A stretch of DNA of 64,000 nt from Microvirga sp. (GCF_014699075.1 NZ_JACXAB010000004.1:248001-312000), one strand, 5' to 3'. Positions 22,185 through 31,912 are shown, numbered from the stretch's first letter. The notes: generated from the sequence alone by a model not told the origin. Translations and numbers: made by a program.

Positions 22185-22269
22185 GCGGGCGTGGCGGAAT
22201 TGGTAGACGCACTGGATTTAGGTTCCAGCGACGCAAGTTGTGGGGGTTCGAGTCCCTCCGCCCGCACCA
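22185..22269 (+). tRNA. tRNA-Leu (anticodon UAG)
   Basis: A complete class II tRNA of 85 nt with encoded CCA. The acceptor arms GCGGGCG / CGCCCGC are perfect, the anticodon stem CTGGA / TCCAG encloses loop TTTAGGT with anticodon TAG, a long variable arm is present, and the T-loop reads GTTCGAGTC. It lies 114 nt before tig. Confidence 0.97.
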
Positions 22270-22382
22270 ATCCCGTCAGGGTTGGATCCGGAGGCTCCGA
22301 GCGGCTCAGGTGATGGCATGCGCCGCATCGGCCGGAGCCTGGATTTGAAATTCTTTTCGAGTGGATGAAGGCGAATAGTACC

Positions 22383-23750
22383 ATGCAGGTGACGGAAACA
22401 CTGTCCCAAGGCTTGAAGCGAGAGTTCAAGGTCGTGCTCCCGGCCACCGAGTTGGAAGAGCGCCTGAACAGCGAATTGTCGACCCTGAAGGACCGGGTCC
22501 GGCTCAACGGTTTCCGCCCCGGCAAGGTGCCGGTGGGTCACCTGCGCAAGGTCTATGGCCGTTCCGTCATGGCCGACGTGCTGCAGAACGCCGTCAATGA
22601 GGCGAACCGCAAGATCGTCGAGGACAACAGCCTGAAGCTCGCGAACGAGCCCCAGGTCCAGTTCCCCGAGAGCCAGGACGAGGTCGAGAAGGCCATGGAC
22701 GCAAAGGGCGATCTGGCCTTCACGGTTGCCCTCGAGGTCCTGCCGGACTTCGAGCTGGCCGACCTGTCCGACGTTGCCGTCACGAAGCCGGTGGCCGAGA
22801 TCACCGACGCCGAGGTCAACGAATCGCTCGAGCGCATGGCCAAGCAGAACCGCTCCTTCGAGACGAAGGACGGTGAGGCGGTGTCCGGCGACCGCGTGGT
22901 CGTGGACTTCGTGGGCCGCATCGACGGCACCGAGTTCGAGGGCGGCAACGGCCAGGATATCCGGGTCGAGCTCGGCTCCAACACCTTCATCCCGGGCTTC
23001 GAGGACCAGCTCGTCGGCCTCAAGGCAGGCGACACCAAGCTCGTGAAGGTCACCTTCCCGACGAACTACATGGCCGCTCACCTGGCCGGCAAGGATGCCG
23101 AGTTCGACGTGACCGTGAAGGAAGTCGAGGCTCCCGGCGAGCTGAAGATCGACGACGAGATGGCCAAGGGCTTCGGCATGGAGTCCCTGGACAAGCTCAA
23201 GGAAGCGATCCGCGACGCCATCAAGCGCGACTTCGACACCCAGTCCCGCCGCAAGGTCAAGAAGGACCTCCTGGACGCCCTGGATGCCAGGTACAGCTTC
23301 GAGCTGCCGCCGACCCTGGTCGAGCAGGAGTTCACGGCCGTGTGGTCGCAGGTCATGGGCGACATGAAGTCGAACAACCGCACCTTCGAGGATGAGGACA
23401 CCACCGAGGACGAGGCCAAGGCCGAGTACCGCAAGATCGCCGAGCGTCGCGTGCGCCTCGGGTTGGTCCTTGCACAGATCGGTGAGAAGTCCGATATCAA
23501 GATCTCCGACGATGAGGTGACTCAGGCCCTCATCGAGCGGGTCCGTCAGTACCCCGGCCAGGAGCGCCAGGTTTGGGAGTTCTACCAAAAGAACCCGCAG
23601 GCCCTAGCTGAAATCCGGGCTCCTCTGTTCGAAGAGAAAGTCGTCGACCAGATCCTGTCCCAGGTGAAGGTGAACGAAGAGACCGTCTCCAAGGACGCGC
23701 TCTTCAGCGACGAGGACGAAGACGGAGAGAAATCCGGCAAGGGCGAGTAA
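22383..23750 (+). CDS. tig: Trigger factor, ribosome-associated chaperone
   Basis: Trigger factor, 455 residues, binds at the ribosome exit tunnel and folds nascent chains. The ribosome-binding signature appears as [17 protein letters not shown] near residues 40-57 (the classic GFRxGKxP). The FKBP-type prolyl isomerase domain contains [16 protein letters not shown], and a long helical C-terminal arm follows. I use the ATG at 22383 ([10 protein letters not shown]), where homology starts; an in-frame ATG at 22365 would add six residues, and neither has a strong ribosome site. It precedes clpP and clpX, the same order as in E. coli. Confidence 0.97.
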   Translation: MQVTETLSQGLKREFKVVLPATELEERLNSELSTLKDRVRLNGFRPGKVPVGHLRKVYGRSVMADVLQNAVNEANRKIVEDNSLKLANEPQVQFPESQDEVEKAMDAKGDLAFTVALEVLPDFELADLSDVAVTKPVAEITDAEVNESLERMAKQNRSFETKDGEAVSGDRVVVDFVGRIDGTEFEGGNGQDIRVELGSNTFIPGFEDQLVGLKAGDTKLVKVTFPTNYMAAHLAGKDAEFDVTVKEVEAPGELKIDDEMAKGFGMESLDKLKEAIRDAIKRDFDTQSRRKVKKDLLDALDARYSFELPPTLVEQEFTAVWSQVMGDMKSNNRTFEDEDTTEDEAKAEYRKIAERRVRLGLVLAQIGEKSDIKISDDEVTQALIERVRQYPGQERQVWEFYQKNPQALAEIRAPLFEEKVVDQILSQVKVNEETVSKDALFSDEDEDGEKSGKGE

Positions 23751-23827
23751 CGCTCCCTTAAGCGTCTCGTTGCTTGCATGAATTGGACGGCCGCGAATCT
23801 GCGCGGCCGAACTGGAGCAGTGAGACA

Positions 23828-24460
23828 ATGAGAGATCCGGTAGCGCTCTTAAACAATACGCTCGTCCCGATGGTGGTTGAGCAGTCGAACCGCGGCGAGC
23901 GGGCATTCGACATCTATTCGCGCCTTCTGCGCGAACGGATTATCTTCCTCACGGGCCCAGTCGAAGACTACTCGGCCTCGCTGATCGTGGCGCAGCTTCT
24001 GTTCCTCGAGGCCGAGAACCCGAAGAAGGAAATCTCCTTCTATATCAACTCGCCCGGCGGCGTGGTGACCTCGGGCCTGTCGATCTACGACACCATGCAG
24101 TTCATCCGCTGCCCCGTCTCGACGCTGTGCGTCGGTCAGGCAGCCTCCATGGGCTCCCTCCTGCTGACGGCCGGCGAAAAGGGCATGCGCTTTGCGCTCC
24201 CGAACGCCCGGATCATGGTCCACCAGCCGTCCGGCGGCTACCAGGGCCAGGTCACGGACATCATGATCCACGCCCGCGAGAGCGAGGCTCTGAAGCGCCG
24301 GCTGAACGAAATCTACGTCCAGCACACCAGCCAGCCCTACGAGGCCATCGAGCGGGCTCTGGAGCGCGACAACTTCATGACCGCCGAGGCTGCCCGGGAG
24401 TTCGGCCTGATCGACCAGGTGATCGCCAAGCGCCCTGAGCCGGCAGCCACTCCGGCCTAA
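23828..24460 (+). CDS. clpP: ATP-dependent Clp protease, proteolytic subunit
   Basis: ClpP, 210 residues, forms the tetradecameric serine protease barrel used by ClpX and ClpA. Ser107 in [10 protein letters not shown] and His132 in IMVHQPSGG are visible, with the third catalytic residue expected in the [11 protein letters not shown] stretch. The hydrophobic-pocket segment FYINSPGG is intact. The start at 23828 has a GGAGCAGTGAG site and gives the usual length; an upstream in-frame start at 23774 would add 18 unrelated residues. Seventy-seven bases separate it from tig; clpX starts 225 nt later. Confidence 0.97.
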   Translation: MRDPVALLNNTLVPMVVEQSNRGERAFDIYSRLLRERIIFLTGPVEDYSASLIVAQLLFLEAENPKKEISFYINSPGGVVTSGLSIYDTMQFIRCPVSTLCVGQAASMGSLLLTAGEKGMRFALPNARIMVHQPSGGYQGQVTDIMIHARESEALKRRLNEIYVQHTSQPYEAIERALERDNFMTAEAAREFGLIDQVIAKRPEPAATPA

Positions 24461-24592
24461 TCCTTAAAACCTGGGGACAAATTCCTCCAGGGTGCGTCTT
24501 TTTGGCGGGCAATTCCGTTTCTATTGATCCCGTGCTCTGCGCGTGATTGCATATGGATTCGGAGCACATAGCGATTTGATCGTTCAATTCTT

Positions 24593-24623
24593 AGCGACGG
24601 AACCTTTCGTTAGGTCCGTCGCT
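24593..24623. other. Inverted repeat in the clpP-clpX gap
   Basis: Arms AGCGACGG...ACC and GGTCCGTCGCT pair with one bulged base around an 8-nt loop. No T run follows, so it is more likely an mRNA structure or a protein site than a terminator. It lies 63 nt before the clpX start. Confidence 0.45.
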
Positions 24624-24685
24624 CATAAACTTAGAAGAAGTATCGGGCCGGAAGGGCCGTCCCGGTGCGGATTGGAGATGTGATA

Positions 24686-25954
24686 ATGACCAAGGCTGGC
24701 GGCAACGACTCCAAGAGCACGCTGTACTGCTCCTTTTGCGGCAAGAGCCAGCATGAGGTTCGCAAGCTGATCGCTGGCCCGACGGTTTTCATCTGCGATG
24801 AATGCGTCGAGCTCTGCATGGACATCATCCGCGAAGAGTCGAAGTCGTCTCTCGTGAAGTCCCGCGACGGGGTTCCGACCCCGAAGGAAATCAGCCGCGT
24901 TCTGGACGATTACGTGATCGGCCAGGAGCACGCCAAGAAGGTGCTCTCGGTAGCGGTCCACAACCATTATAAGCGCCTGGCCCATGCGACGAAGCACAAC
25001 GACGTCGAATTGGCCAAGTCGAACATCCTGCTGATCGGTCCCACCGGCTCGGGCAAGACCCTGCTGGCTCAGACCCTGGCCCGGATCCTGGACGTGCCGT
25101 TCACCATGGCGGACGCCACGACCCTGACCGAGGCGGGCTACGTCGGCGAGGACGTGGAGAACATCATCCTCAAGCTGCTCCAGGCCTCCGACTACAATGT
25201 CGAGCGGGCACAGCGCGGCATCGTCTATATCGACGAGATCGACAAGATCTCCCGCAAGTCGGACAACCCCTCGATTACCCGCGACGTATCGGGCGAGGGC
25301 GTGCAGCAGGCGCTCCTGAAGATCATGGAAGGCACCGTCGCCTCCGTGCCTCCCCAGGGCGGCCGCAAGCACCCGCAGCAGGAGTTCCTGCAGGTGGACA
25401 CCACGAACATCCTGTTCATCTGCGGCGGCGCCTTCGCGGGTCTCGAGCGGATCATCGCCAGCCGCGGCAAGGGTACGTCCATCGGCTTCGCGGCTTCCGT
25501 GAGCTCGCCGGATGACCGCCGGACGGGCGAGATCTTCCGCGAGGTGGAGCCCGAGGATCTGCTGAAGTTCGGCCTGATCCCCGAGTTCGTCGGCCGTCTG
25601 CCGGTCCTGGCGACCCTGGAGGACCTCGACATCGACGCCCTGAAGACCATTCTGCAGGAGCCGAAGAACGCCCTGGTGAAGCAGTACCAGCGCCTCTTCG
25701 AGATGGAGAACGTCCAGCTGACGTTCCAGGACGAGGCCCTGACCCTCATCGCCAAGAAGGCGATCGAGCGTAAAACAGGCGCCCGCGGCCTGCGGTCCAT
25801 CATGGAAGGCATCCTGCTGGAGACCATGTACGACCTCCCGGGCCTCGACTCCGTCGAGCAGGTGGTGATCGGGCCCGAGGTGGTGGAGGGCAAGGCCAAG
25901 CCGCTCTTCATCCACGGCGAGCGCAACGATCAGGCCGCCAGCGCCAGCGCTTAA
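24686..25954 (+). CDS. clpX: ATP-dependent protease ATPase subunit ClpX
   Basis: ClpX, 422 residues, is the AAA+ unfoldase that feeds ClpP. The N-terminal C4 zinc domain has Cys15, Cys18, Cys37 and Cys40 (CSFCGKS and CDECVELC). Walker A GPTGSGKT is at 118-125, Walker B in [13 protein letters not shown], the ClpP-contacting IGF loop is present as SIGF, and the sensor region carries [15 protein letters not shown] residues ([11 protein letters not shown]). GGAG lies 8-12 nt before the ATG. The alternative start seven codons upstream lacks support. It follows clpP and precedes lon. Confidence 0.98.
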   Translation: MTKAGGNDSKSTLYCSFCGKSQHEVRKLIAGPTVFICDECVELCMDIIREESKSSLVKSRDGVPTPKEISRVLDDYVIGQEHAKKVLSVAVHNHYKRLAHATKHNDVELAKSNILLIGPTGSGKTLLAQTLARILDVPFTMADATTLTEAGYVGEDVENIILKLLQASDYNVERAQRGIVYIDEIDKISRKSDNPSITRDVSGEGVQQALLKIMEGTVASVPPQGGRKHPQQEFLQVDTTNILFICGGAFAGLERIIASRGKGTSIGFAASVSSPDDRRTGEIFREVEPEDLLKFGLIPEFVGRLPVLATLEDLDIDALKTILQEPKNALVKQYQRLFEMENVQLTFQDEALTLIAKKAIERKTGARGLRSIMEGILLETMYDLPGLDSVEQVVIGPEVVEGKAKPLFIHGERNDQAASASA

Positions 25955-26002
25955 AGCCGGGCTCAGGGGCTCCCTATGAACCCAACCGTTGCGGGCGATC
26001 TT

Positions 26003-26034
26003 CTTGAAAGGATAGGTCCGCAACGCCACATTAT
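26003..26034 (+). promoter_or_regulatory. Candidate RpoH (heat-shock sigma) promoter of lon
   Basis: CTTGAA at 26003-26008 and CCACATTAT at 26026-26034 are separated by 17 nt and resemble the sigma-32 consensus CTTGAA / CCCCATNT, with mismatches in the -10 box. It lies 150 nt before the lon start. Heat-shock control of lon is well established in bacteria; use of this site is inference. Confidence 0.45.
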
Positions 26035-26184
26035 CTCTTGCGCCGGAGTTGTCTGCTCATCGCCCGAGGGAGGGCCCGGCGTACCGGATGCAGCCCATAA
26101 CAAGAGCCTGAGCATTCCGGTTATCCGTCTGAGGTCCAGCTCATGTGAGGGGATCCCCGGACGCAGTGAAAAGGAAGTCGTCTC

Positions 26185-28611
26185 ATGACACAATCGAAGC
26201 CACGTCAGCCTGTTGTTCCAGGCTCGACCGGAACCTATGCGGTTCTGCCTCTGCGCGACATTGTTGTCTTTCCGCATATGATCGTGCCGCTCTTCGTCGG
26301 CCGCGAAAAGTCGATCCGCGCGCTTGAGGAGGTGGTCAAGGGAGACCGTCACATCCTTCTGGCGACCCAGATCGATGCAACGGATGACGATCCGGCAACG
26401 GATGCGATCTACAAGGTCGGAACCCTGGCCAATGTGCTTCAGCTCCTGAAGCTGCCCGACGGCACCGTGAAGGTGCTGGTTGAGGGCGCGAGCCGGGCCA
26501 AGGTGAAGACCTATACCCGCACGGACGAATATTACGAGGCCGAGGCCGAGGCTCTGCCCGATGCGCTCGGTGACCAGGTGGAGGCCGAGGCGCTGGCCCG
26601 CTCCGTGGTGTCCGAGTTCGAGAACTACGTGAAGCTCAACAAGAAAGTGTCGCCCGAGGTTGTGACCGCGGTGACCCAGATCGACGAGCCGGCCAAGCTC
26701 GCCGACACCATCGCTTCGCACCTCGCCATCAAGATCGCCGACAAGCAGGCCATCCTCGAGACCCCGACCGTTGCCCAGCGCCTGGAGAAGGTGCTCGGCA
26801 TGATGGAGAGCGAGATTTCGGTTCTCCAGGTCGAGAAGCGGATCCGCACCCGCGTGAAGCGTCAGATGGAGAAGACGCAGCGCGAGTACTACCTCAACGA
26901 GCAGATGAAGGCGATCCAGAAGGAGCTCGGCGACGACGAAGGTCGCGACGAGCTGGCCGAGCTCGAGGAGAAGATCGAGAAGACCAAGTTCACGAAGGAA
27001 GCCCGCGAAAAGGCGATGGGCGAGCTCAAGAAGCTCCGCCAGATGTCGCCTATGTCGGCGGAAGCCACCGTCGTGCGCAACTATCTCGACTGGTTGCTCG
27101 GGATCCCGTGGAACCGCCGCTCGAAGATGAAGAAGGACCTGAAGGCTGCCCAGGATCTGCTCGATGCGGATCACTACGGCCTCGAGAAGGTCAAGGAGCG
27201 CATCGTCGAGTACCTGGCCGTGCAGCAGCGCGCCAACAAGCTCACGGGCCCGATCCTCTGCCTCGTCGGCCCTCCCGGCGTGGGTAAGACCTCCCTCGGC
27301 AAGTCGATCGCCAAGGCCACGGGCCGTGAGTTCGTGCGCATGTCGCTCGGCGGCGTCCGTGACGAGTCGGAGATCCGCGGCCACCGCCGGACCTATATCG
27401 GCTCGATGCCCGGCAAGATCGTCCAGTCGATGCGCAAGGCCAAGACGTCCAACCCGCTCATCCTGCTCGACGAAATCGACAAGATGGGCATGGACTTCCG
27501 CGGCGACCCGTCGGCAGCCCTGCTTGAGGTTCTCGACCCTGAGCAGAACTCGACCTTCAACGACCATTACCTGGAGGTCGACTACGACCTGTCCAACGTG
27601 ATGTTCGTCACGACGGCCAATACGCTCAACATTCCCGGCCCGCTTCTCGACCGTATGGAAGTGATCCGCATCGCGGGTTACACCGAGGAGGAGAAGGCCG
27701 AGATTGCCCGCACCCACCTGATCCCGTCCTCCATGAAGAAGCATGGCTTGGCGGACAAGGAGTGGAAGATCGGCGACGAGGCTCTCCTCATGCTGATCCG
27801 CCGCTACACCCGCGAGGCCGGCGTGCGTAACCTGGAGCGTGAGATCGCCAACCTCATCCGCAAGGCCGTGAAGGAGATCCTGATCTCCAAGGTCAAGTCG
27901 GTGGAGGTGACGACCGACAACCTGCCGGAGTTCCTCGGGCCCCCGCGCTATCGCTACGGCGAGGCCGAGACCGAGGACATGGTCGGTGCCGTCACGGGCT
28001 TGGCCTGGACCGAGGTGGGCGGCGAGTTGCTGACCATCGAAGGCATCATGATGCCGGGCAAGGGCAAGATGACCGTCACCGGCAACCTGCGTGACGTCAT
28101 GAAGGAATCGATCTCGGCTGCGGCATCCTATGTCCGCTCCCGGGCCCTCGATTTCGGCGTCGAGCCGCCCATGTTCGACCGTCGTGACATCCACGTGCAC
28201 GTGCCGGAAGGTGCGACGCCCAAGGATGGTCCCTCGGCCGGCATCGCCATGGCGACCGCCATCGTGTCCGTCATCACGAGCATCCCGGTTCGCCGCGATA
28301 TCGCCATGACGGGTGAGGTCACGTTGCGGGGCAGGGTGCTGCCCATCGGCGGCCTGAAAGAGAAGCTCCTGGCGGCCCTGCGCGGAGGCATCAAGAAGGT
28401 TCTGATCCCCGAGGAGAACGCCAAGGACTTGGCCGACATCCCGGCAAGCGTGAAGAACGGGCTTGAGATCGTGCCTGTCTCCATGATGGATCAGGTTCTC
28501 CAGCATGCCCTCGTGCGCATGCCGGAGCGGATCGAATGGGACGAGGCCTCGGTTCTCAAGAATCCGAAGCCTGCAGTCGAGGACGACTCGACCGGGGTCG
28601 TGGCTCACTAA
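26185..28611 (+). CDS. lon: ATP-dependent Lon protease
   Basis: Lon (LonA type), 808 residues, degrades damaged and regulatory proteins in the cytosol. The N-terminal substrate domain begins [20 protein letters not shown]; Walker A GPPGVGKT is near residues 362-369; the catalytic dyad is Ser684 in DGPSAGIAM and Lys725 in [11 protein letters not shown]. Length matches the family. AAAAGGAAG precedes the ATG. It is preceded by a candidate heat-shock promoter and followed by a strong terminator and the HU gene, the same neighbourhood as in many proteobacteria. Confidence 0.98.
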   Translation: MTQSKPRQPVVPGSTGTYAVLPLRDIVVFPHMIVPLFVGREKSIRALEEVVKGDRHILLATQIDATDDDPATDAIYKVGTLANVLQLLKLPDGTVKVLVEGASRAKVKTYTRTDEYYEAEAEALPDALGDQVEAEALARSVVSEFENYVKLNKKVSPEVVTAVTQIDEPAKLADTIASHLAIKIADKQAILETPTVAQRLEKVLGMMESEISVLQVEKRIRTRVKRQMEKTQREYYLNEQMKAIQKELGDDEGRDELAELEEKIEKTKFTKEAREKAMGELKKLRQMSPMSAEATVVRNYLDWLLGIPWNRRSKMKKDLKAAQDLLDADHYGLEKVKERIVEYLAVQQRANKLTGPILCLVGPPGVGKTSLGKSIAKATGREFVRMSLGGVRDESEIRGHRRTYIGSMPGKIVQSMRKAKTSNPLILLDEIDKMGMDFRGDPSAALLEVLDPEQNSTFNDHYLEVDYDLSNVMFVTTANTLNIPGPLLDRMEVIRIAGYTEEEKAEIARTHLIPSSMKKHGLADKEWKIGDEALLMLIRRYTREAGVRNLEREIANLIRKAVKEILISKVKSVEVTTDNLPEFLGPPRYRYGEAETEDMVGAVTGLAWTEVGGELLTIEGIMMPGKGKMTVTGNLRDVMKESISAAASYVRSRALDFGVEPPMFDRRDIHVHVPEGATPKDGPSAGIAMATAIVSVITSIPVRRDIAMTGEVTLRGRVLPIGGLKEKLLAALRGGIKKVLIPEENAKDLADIPASVKNGLEIVPVSMMDQVLQHALVRMPERIEWDEASVLKNPKPAVEDDSTGVVAH

Positions 28612-28636
28612 AGCCTCTGCCTGACGTAACGACAGG

Positions 28637-28669
28637 AGCCCCCGGACTCGTGTCCGGGGGCTTCTTTTT
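28637..28669 (+). terminator. Rho-independent terminator after lon
   Basis: Perfect 11-bp arms (AGCCCCCGGAC / GTCCGGGGGCT), a 4-nt loop and TTCTTTTT. It separates lon from the HU gene, which therefore needs its own promoter in the following 135 nt. Confidence 0.92.
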
Positions 28670-28804
28670 GGGAAAATGTGCCGAAAAACGCCTGATTTCA
28701 GCCACTTCGGGGTTGCTTACGGATAAGCTTTGAGCCAAACGGGTGGTCCCTGAAACGGTGGACCATTTCCTTTTGCGGCTGCCGTGATCACTGGAGGATA
28801 AGAC

Positions 28805-29083
28805 ATGAATAAAGGCGAGCTCGTTGCGGCCGTTGCCGACAAGGTGGGCCTTTCGCGTGGCCAGGCTGGTGATGCGATCGACGCCGCCATCGAGGCGATC
28901 ACCGGCGCTCTGAAGCAGGGCGACGAAGTCAAGATCGTCGGTTTCGGCACGTTCGTGGTGACCAACCGCGCCGCCGGCGAGGCGCGCAACCCGCGCACCG
29001 GCGAAAAGGTCAAGGTTCCCGCTTCCAAGACCCCCAAGTTCCGCGCAGGCGCCGGCCTGAAGGACGCCGTCAACGCGAAGTAA
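28805..29083 (+). CDS. hupB: HU-family nucleoid DNA-binding protein
   Basis: A 92-residue histone-like protein that bends DNA and compacts the nucleoid. The helical N-terminus MNKGELVAAVADKVGLS, the GFGTFVVTNRAAGEARNP segment, and the DNA-binding arm with RNPRTGEKVKVPASKTPKF are all typical of HU. GGAGGATAAGAC precedes the ATG. It follows lon after a terminator, the same order as E. coli lon-hupB, and is followed by a terminator and tRNA-Val. Confidence 0.97.
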   Translation: MNKGELVAAVADKVGLSRGQAGDAIDAAIEAITGALKQGDEVKIVGFGTFVVTNRAAGEARNPRTGEKVKVPASKTPKFRAGAGLKDAVNAK

Positions 29084-29114
29084 TCGCTTTTTGACAGCGT
29101 TTGGTTGCGATGAG

Positions 29115-29150
29115 GGCCAACAGCGCTTGCGTTGTTGGCCTTCTGTTTTT
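29115..29150 (+). terminator. Terminator after hupB
   Basis: Perfect arms GGCCAACA (29115-29122) and TGTTGGCC (29133-29140) followed by TTCTGTTTTT. It ends the hupB message 15 nt before tRNA-Val. Confidence 0.88.
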
Positions 29151-29164
29151 ATGTCAGGCCTGTC

Positions 29165-29240
29165 GGGCGGTTAGCTCAGCTGGTAGAGCATCGGTTTTAC
29201 ACACCGCAGGTCGGGGGTTCGAACCCCTCACCGCCCACCA
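29165..29240 (+). tRNA. tRNA-Val (anticodon UAC)
   Basis: A complete 76-nt tRNA with encoded CCA. The acceptor arm GGGCGGT / ACCGCCC, D-arm GCTC/GAGC, anticodon loop TTTACAC with anticodon TAC, and T-loop GTTCGAACC fit. The outermost anticodon-stem pair (27-43) is a T-C mismatch. Confidence 0.96.
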
Positions 29241-29279
29241 TTTCCCCTAATGAAGGCCTGATCTCCTCAAGGCGCCTCG

Positions 29280-29858
29280 TCACGACGAGCTGTTCTCGCC
29301 GTCCTGCGTCAGCCGGTCGAGCACCTTTTCCGGCGCAACATGCCGCTCCAGTTCTTCCAAGCTAGGGTCATTGGCTTCCTGGATGCCCAGATGCTCGGCG
29401 ATGGCGCGTGTGAGGGTCAGAAGTCGGGTGATCTCATGCTCTGAGAGAAGGTTGGTCTGAAGATCCAGCTCCGAGCGACGGTCCGCTTCTGCGGCTGCAC
29501 GGTTCTGGCTGATCAGGACGAAGGTGGAGAGAAAGATCGCCTCCACGGACGCAAAGGTCGCAAGGATCACGAAAGTCGGATCGAAGACCGGCGCACCGGG
29601 GATGATTCCAAGATTAGCGGCAACCCACCCGGCGACCAGGGCAAGGTGCACGTAGACGAACGCCATGCTGCCTGTGAAGCGGGTAATTGTCTGGGCAATC
29701 CGATCCTGAAGACTGGCCTTTCTTTCTTCCTCCTGGCGCTTGTGGCGCAGGGCATTGATGTTCCTCTCCAGCACGGAGGTGAAGCCGGGCGGCTGGGCCG
29801 GAGACGTGCTCGGGCTTCCTCTCAGCACCCTTTCCCGTTCTTTAAGGCTGCTCTGCAT
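29280..29858 (-). CDS. DUF1003-family inner-membrane protein
   Basis: A 192-residue membrane protein of unknown role. The central part has two hydrophobic segments, MAFVYVHLALVAGWVAANLG and a second around FVILATFASVEAIFLSTFVL, separated by the conserved GAPVFDPT; this pair defines the DUF1003 family. The flanks are cytosolic, rich in charged residues (NINALRHKRQEEE before; QNRAAAEADRRSELDLQTNL after). The gene ends 40 nt from tRNA-Val, tail to tail. A modest GGAACGG stands 9 nt before the ATG at 29858. Confidence 0.87.
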   Translation of the reverse strand: MQSSLKERERVLRGSPSTSPAQPPGFTSVLERNINALRHKRQEEERKASLQDRIAQTITRFTGSMAFVYVHLALVAGWVAANLGIIPGAPVFDPTFVILATFASVEAIFLSTFVLISQNRAAAEADRRSELDLQTNLLSEHEITRLLTLTRAIAEHLGIQEANDPSLEELERHVAPEKVLDRLTQDGENSSS

Positions 29859-30047
29859 GCCAGCACCGTTCCATCTCTCGCCAAGGCGGCAGCATGAGAA
29901 CGAATGGTGCTCTGAAGAAGTTCACCGGTCTGGCGAAGGTGACGGGCCTGATTGGGCGATGGGGTCGAACGCCGCACCCGTTGCATGAAACAATCCGTTT
30001 TCCGAGGGGTTGGACAGGATCCCTCCAAGGATTGCTCCTGAGACTTG

Positions 30048-30081
30048 AACCCGCTCCAGCCTTCACTGGAGCGGGTTTTTT
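30048..30081 (+). terminator. Strong plus-strand terminator with no recognised gene in front
   Basis: Perfect 12-bp arms (AACCCGCTCCAG / CTGGAGCGGGTT), a 6-nt loop and six T on the plus strand. Both flanking genes are on the minus strand, so this ends an unexplained plus-strand transcript. On the minus strand the tail after the stem is not T-rich, so it is a poorer terminator for the DUF4142 gene. Confidence 0.75.
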
Positions 30082-30089
30082 CTAGCGCC

Positions 30090-30701
30090 TTAGCGGACGG
30101 TCTTCTGCATCTCTTCGAGCATGGCGATGTGCTCGCGGATATGCCCGCGGGCCATCTTGGCGACGTTCATATGCTCGCGGTTCTGCGGGTTGGCCTGCAG
30201 ATAGCGCTCCTGGACCTGCAGCAGGTCGCGGTGGCCCTGGAGCTGCGCTTCCAGGTACATCTTGTCGAACTCAGGCCCGGCCTGCTGGTTCTGCATCTTC
30301 TGCATCATGTCACGGGCGCTGGCGTCCATCTGCATGGCAGGCTGAGCCGACTGGCTGCTCGCCGATCCCGTTGCGGCGGTTGCTCCAGGGTCCATCATGG
30401 AGCGCAGGACTTCCGACAGGGTGGTCTGCTCCTGTACCTCGAAGTTGGCGAAGCGCTTGAGGTCGCCATTGCGAATCTTGTTCATGGCCATGCGGCTCGA
30501 TTCCAGAGCCACCATGCCGAGTTGCATGGTCTGCTGCATGTGCTGCATGTCGGCTTGGCTCATCTGACCGCCCGCGCGGTTCATCGGCATGCTGCCCGAC
30601 GAACCTGTCGGCATGGTAGATGAAGACCCGCTGGTCTGAGCGAGGGCAGGGGCAACGATAAGCGCGGCGGCCAAGCCGCCGAGGAGCGCACGACGATCCA
30701 T
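30090..30701 (-). CDS. DUF4142-family exported protein
   Basis: A 203-residue predicted periplasmic protein. A signal peptide (RRALLGGLAAALIVAPALA, possibly Tat-compatible from the RR) precedes a Ser/Thr/Met-rich linker. The helical DUF4142 domain follows: ALESSRMAMNKIRNGDLKRF, FANFEVQEQTTLSEVL, and FDKMYLEAQLQGHRDLLQV. It is unusually rich in Met, Gln and His, which could favour metal binding, though no strict motif is visible. The start at 30701 has AGGAGAG 6 nt upstream and makes the signal peptide N-terminal; the frame extends 13 codons further without support. Confidence 0.87.
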   Translation of the reverse strand: MDRRALLGGLAAALIVAPALAQTSGSSSTMPTGSSGSMPMNRAGGQMSQADMQHMQQTMQLGMVALESSRMAMNKIRNGDLKRFANFEVQEQTTLSEVLRSMMDPGATAATGSASSQSAQPAMQMDASARDMMQKMQNQQAGPEFDKMYLEAQLQGHRDLLQVQERYLQANPQNREHMNVAKMARGHIREHIAMLEEMQKTVR

Positions 30702-30977
30702 AAATCTCTCCTGCTGAACATACCGGCTCGGCCGCGACACGCCGAAGATGACGCTCGACTCTGGGCCGCCGTTGCGATGCGAACGTCATGGCCGCGGGAA
30801 GGTTTCAGCGCAGCGGTTGGCTGGATCGGGAACCGCAGTTCACAGTCCCGTGCGGTGCCGCACAGCTTTAGCTCATGTACAATGTAATTACGTAAACCTG
30901 TCTCACAGAATCAGGCTTGAGCCTGGCGCGAGATAAACCAGTGGGGCTTTGTACTGACGGACAAATGAGGATTAGGG

Positions 30978-31487
30978 ATGGCTATCATCTATGCTCAAGG
31001 TACCACGGTCGCATTAGGCACAGCCGGGCCTGATACAATCTATGGCAACGAGCTTGACAACGATCTTTGGGGTAACGGGGGTAACGACCGGATCTACGGC
31101 GGGGCCGGGGATGACTTCATTTCCGGCAGCCGAGGCCGTGATAGGCTTACAGGCGGCGACGGATACGATGGTTTCTTCTTCGGAAACTCAGCGCTGTCGA
31201 AGACATCGACGGACATAATCACGGATTACAACAGAAACTACGATTCGATTGTGCTTTCAAAGTACGCGTTTGCAGGGGTCGGAAAAGCCAGCACATGGAT
31301 GAAACCCAGTGCCTTCTGGCAAGGCATCAAGGCTCACGATAGCAATGATCGTATCATCTATAATCCCAAGAACGGCACGATCTACTATGATGCCGATGGA
31401 ACAGGTTCAAAGGAAGCTATTCCATTCGTGAAGATCGGAGCAGGCCGGAAAATGTCCTCAACAGACTTTTGGATTGAGGCGATCTGA
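30978..31487 (+). CDS. Small RTX calcium-binding repeat protein
   Basis: A 169-residue protein without a signal peptide. Residues about 15-65 hold two to three RTX nonapeptides of the GGxGxDxxx type (NGGNDRIYGGAGDDFISG, then GGDGYDGF), which fold with calcium outside the cell. The C-terminal 100 residues include DIITDYNRNYDSIVLS and IYYDADGTGS, a layout seen in the C-terminal ends of serralysin-like and other type I secretion substrates. It lacks any catalytic domain, and no type I secretion ABC, fusion or TolC gene lies in the window. It may be a free-standing secreted calcium protein or the remnant of a longer one. Confidence 0.82.
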   Translation: MAIIYAQGTTVALGTAGPDTIYGNELDNDLWGNGGNDRIYGGAGDDFISGSRGRDRLTGGDGYDGFFFGNSALSKTSTDIITDYNRNYDSIVLSKYAFAGVGKASTWMKPSAFWQGIKAHDSNDRIIYNPKNGTIYYDADGTGSKEAIPFVKIGAGRKMSSTDFWIEAI

Positions 31488-31488
31488 T

Positions 31489-31501
31489 CATCCAAGCCTT
31501 T
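31489..31501. repeat. Direct repeat, left copy (CATCCAAGCCTTT)
   Basis: A 13-bp sequence just after the RTX gene, repeated exactly at 31815-31827 beside tRNA-Pro. The roughly 310 nt between the copies hold no gene I can support; near 31507-31544 there is an imperfect hairpin with CAGCAGGG / CCCTGCTG arms. Confidence 0.5.
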
Positions 31502-31814
31502 GGGAAGACAGCAGGGTGTAGGGAGGCATCTACTCCCTGCTGCTATCGGCAGGCTTCGATCCGACCGGTGCGGCCTCGGTGCCGCTCAGGCTCGGTGGGC
31601 AAGCAGCCCAGAGGGCTTGGATTCCGACGGCACTCCATCAGGACGGGGAGGGGCTGGATCGGCACCGGCTGAAGAGTGACGTGATCTGAAAGGGGCTGAA
31701 GGGCAGAAAGCGCCCCGCAAGAACATGGCCCGATGAACCGCTCGGCGACGGGCAAGCCCTTTCTGTCCGGCAGATGAATTTCAGGGTTGCGCTACCGCTC
31801 CTAAAAAGTTAGAG

Positions 31815-31827
31815 CATCCAAGCCTTT
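31815..31827. repeat. Direct repeat, right copy beside tRNA-Pro
   Basis: Exact second copy of CATCCAAGCCTTT, ending 8 nt before the tRNA-Pro 5' end. A tRNA-flanking direct repeat can mark an old integration site, but att sites normally overlap the tRNA 3' end, which this does not. Confidence 0.5.
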
Positions 31828-31834
31828 CGGCAGT

Positions 31835-31912
31835 CGGAGCGTAGCGCAGCCCGGTTAGCGCACTAGTCTGGGGGACTAGGGGTCGGAGGTTCAAATCCTC
31901 TCGCTCCGACCA
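31835..31912 (+). tRNA. tRNA-Pro (anticodon GGG)
   Basis: A complete 78-nt tRNA with encoded CCA. The acceptor arm CGGAGCG / CGCTCCG, anticodon stem CTAGT / ACTAG with loop CTGGGGG and anticodon GGG, and T-loop GTTCAAATC fit. Confidence 0.97.

Noticed and set aside
25963..28608. 881-residue open frame antisense to lon
   Set aside because: It mirrors Lon codon bias (GC-rich third positions) and has no family motif; the Lon frame has complete catalytic motifs.
29894..30085. 63-codon plus-strand frame ending in the orphan terminator
   Set aside because: No ribosome site, and the stop lies beyond the terminator stem; a non-coding RNA is the better guess.
31543..31755. 70-codon minus-strand frame between the RTX gene and tRNA-Pro
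   Set aside because: No ribosome site, no recognisable sequence, and composition like random GC-rich DNA.
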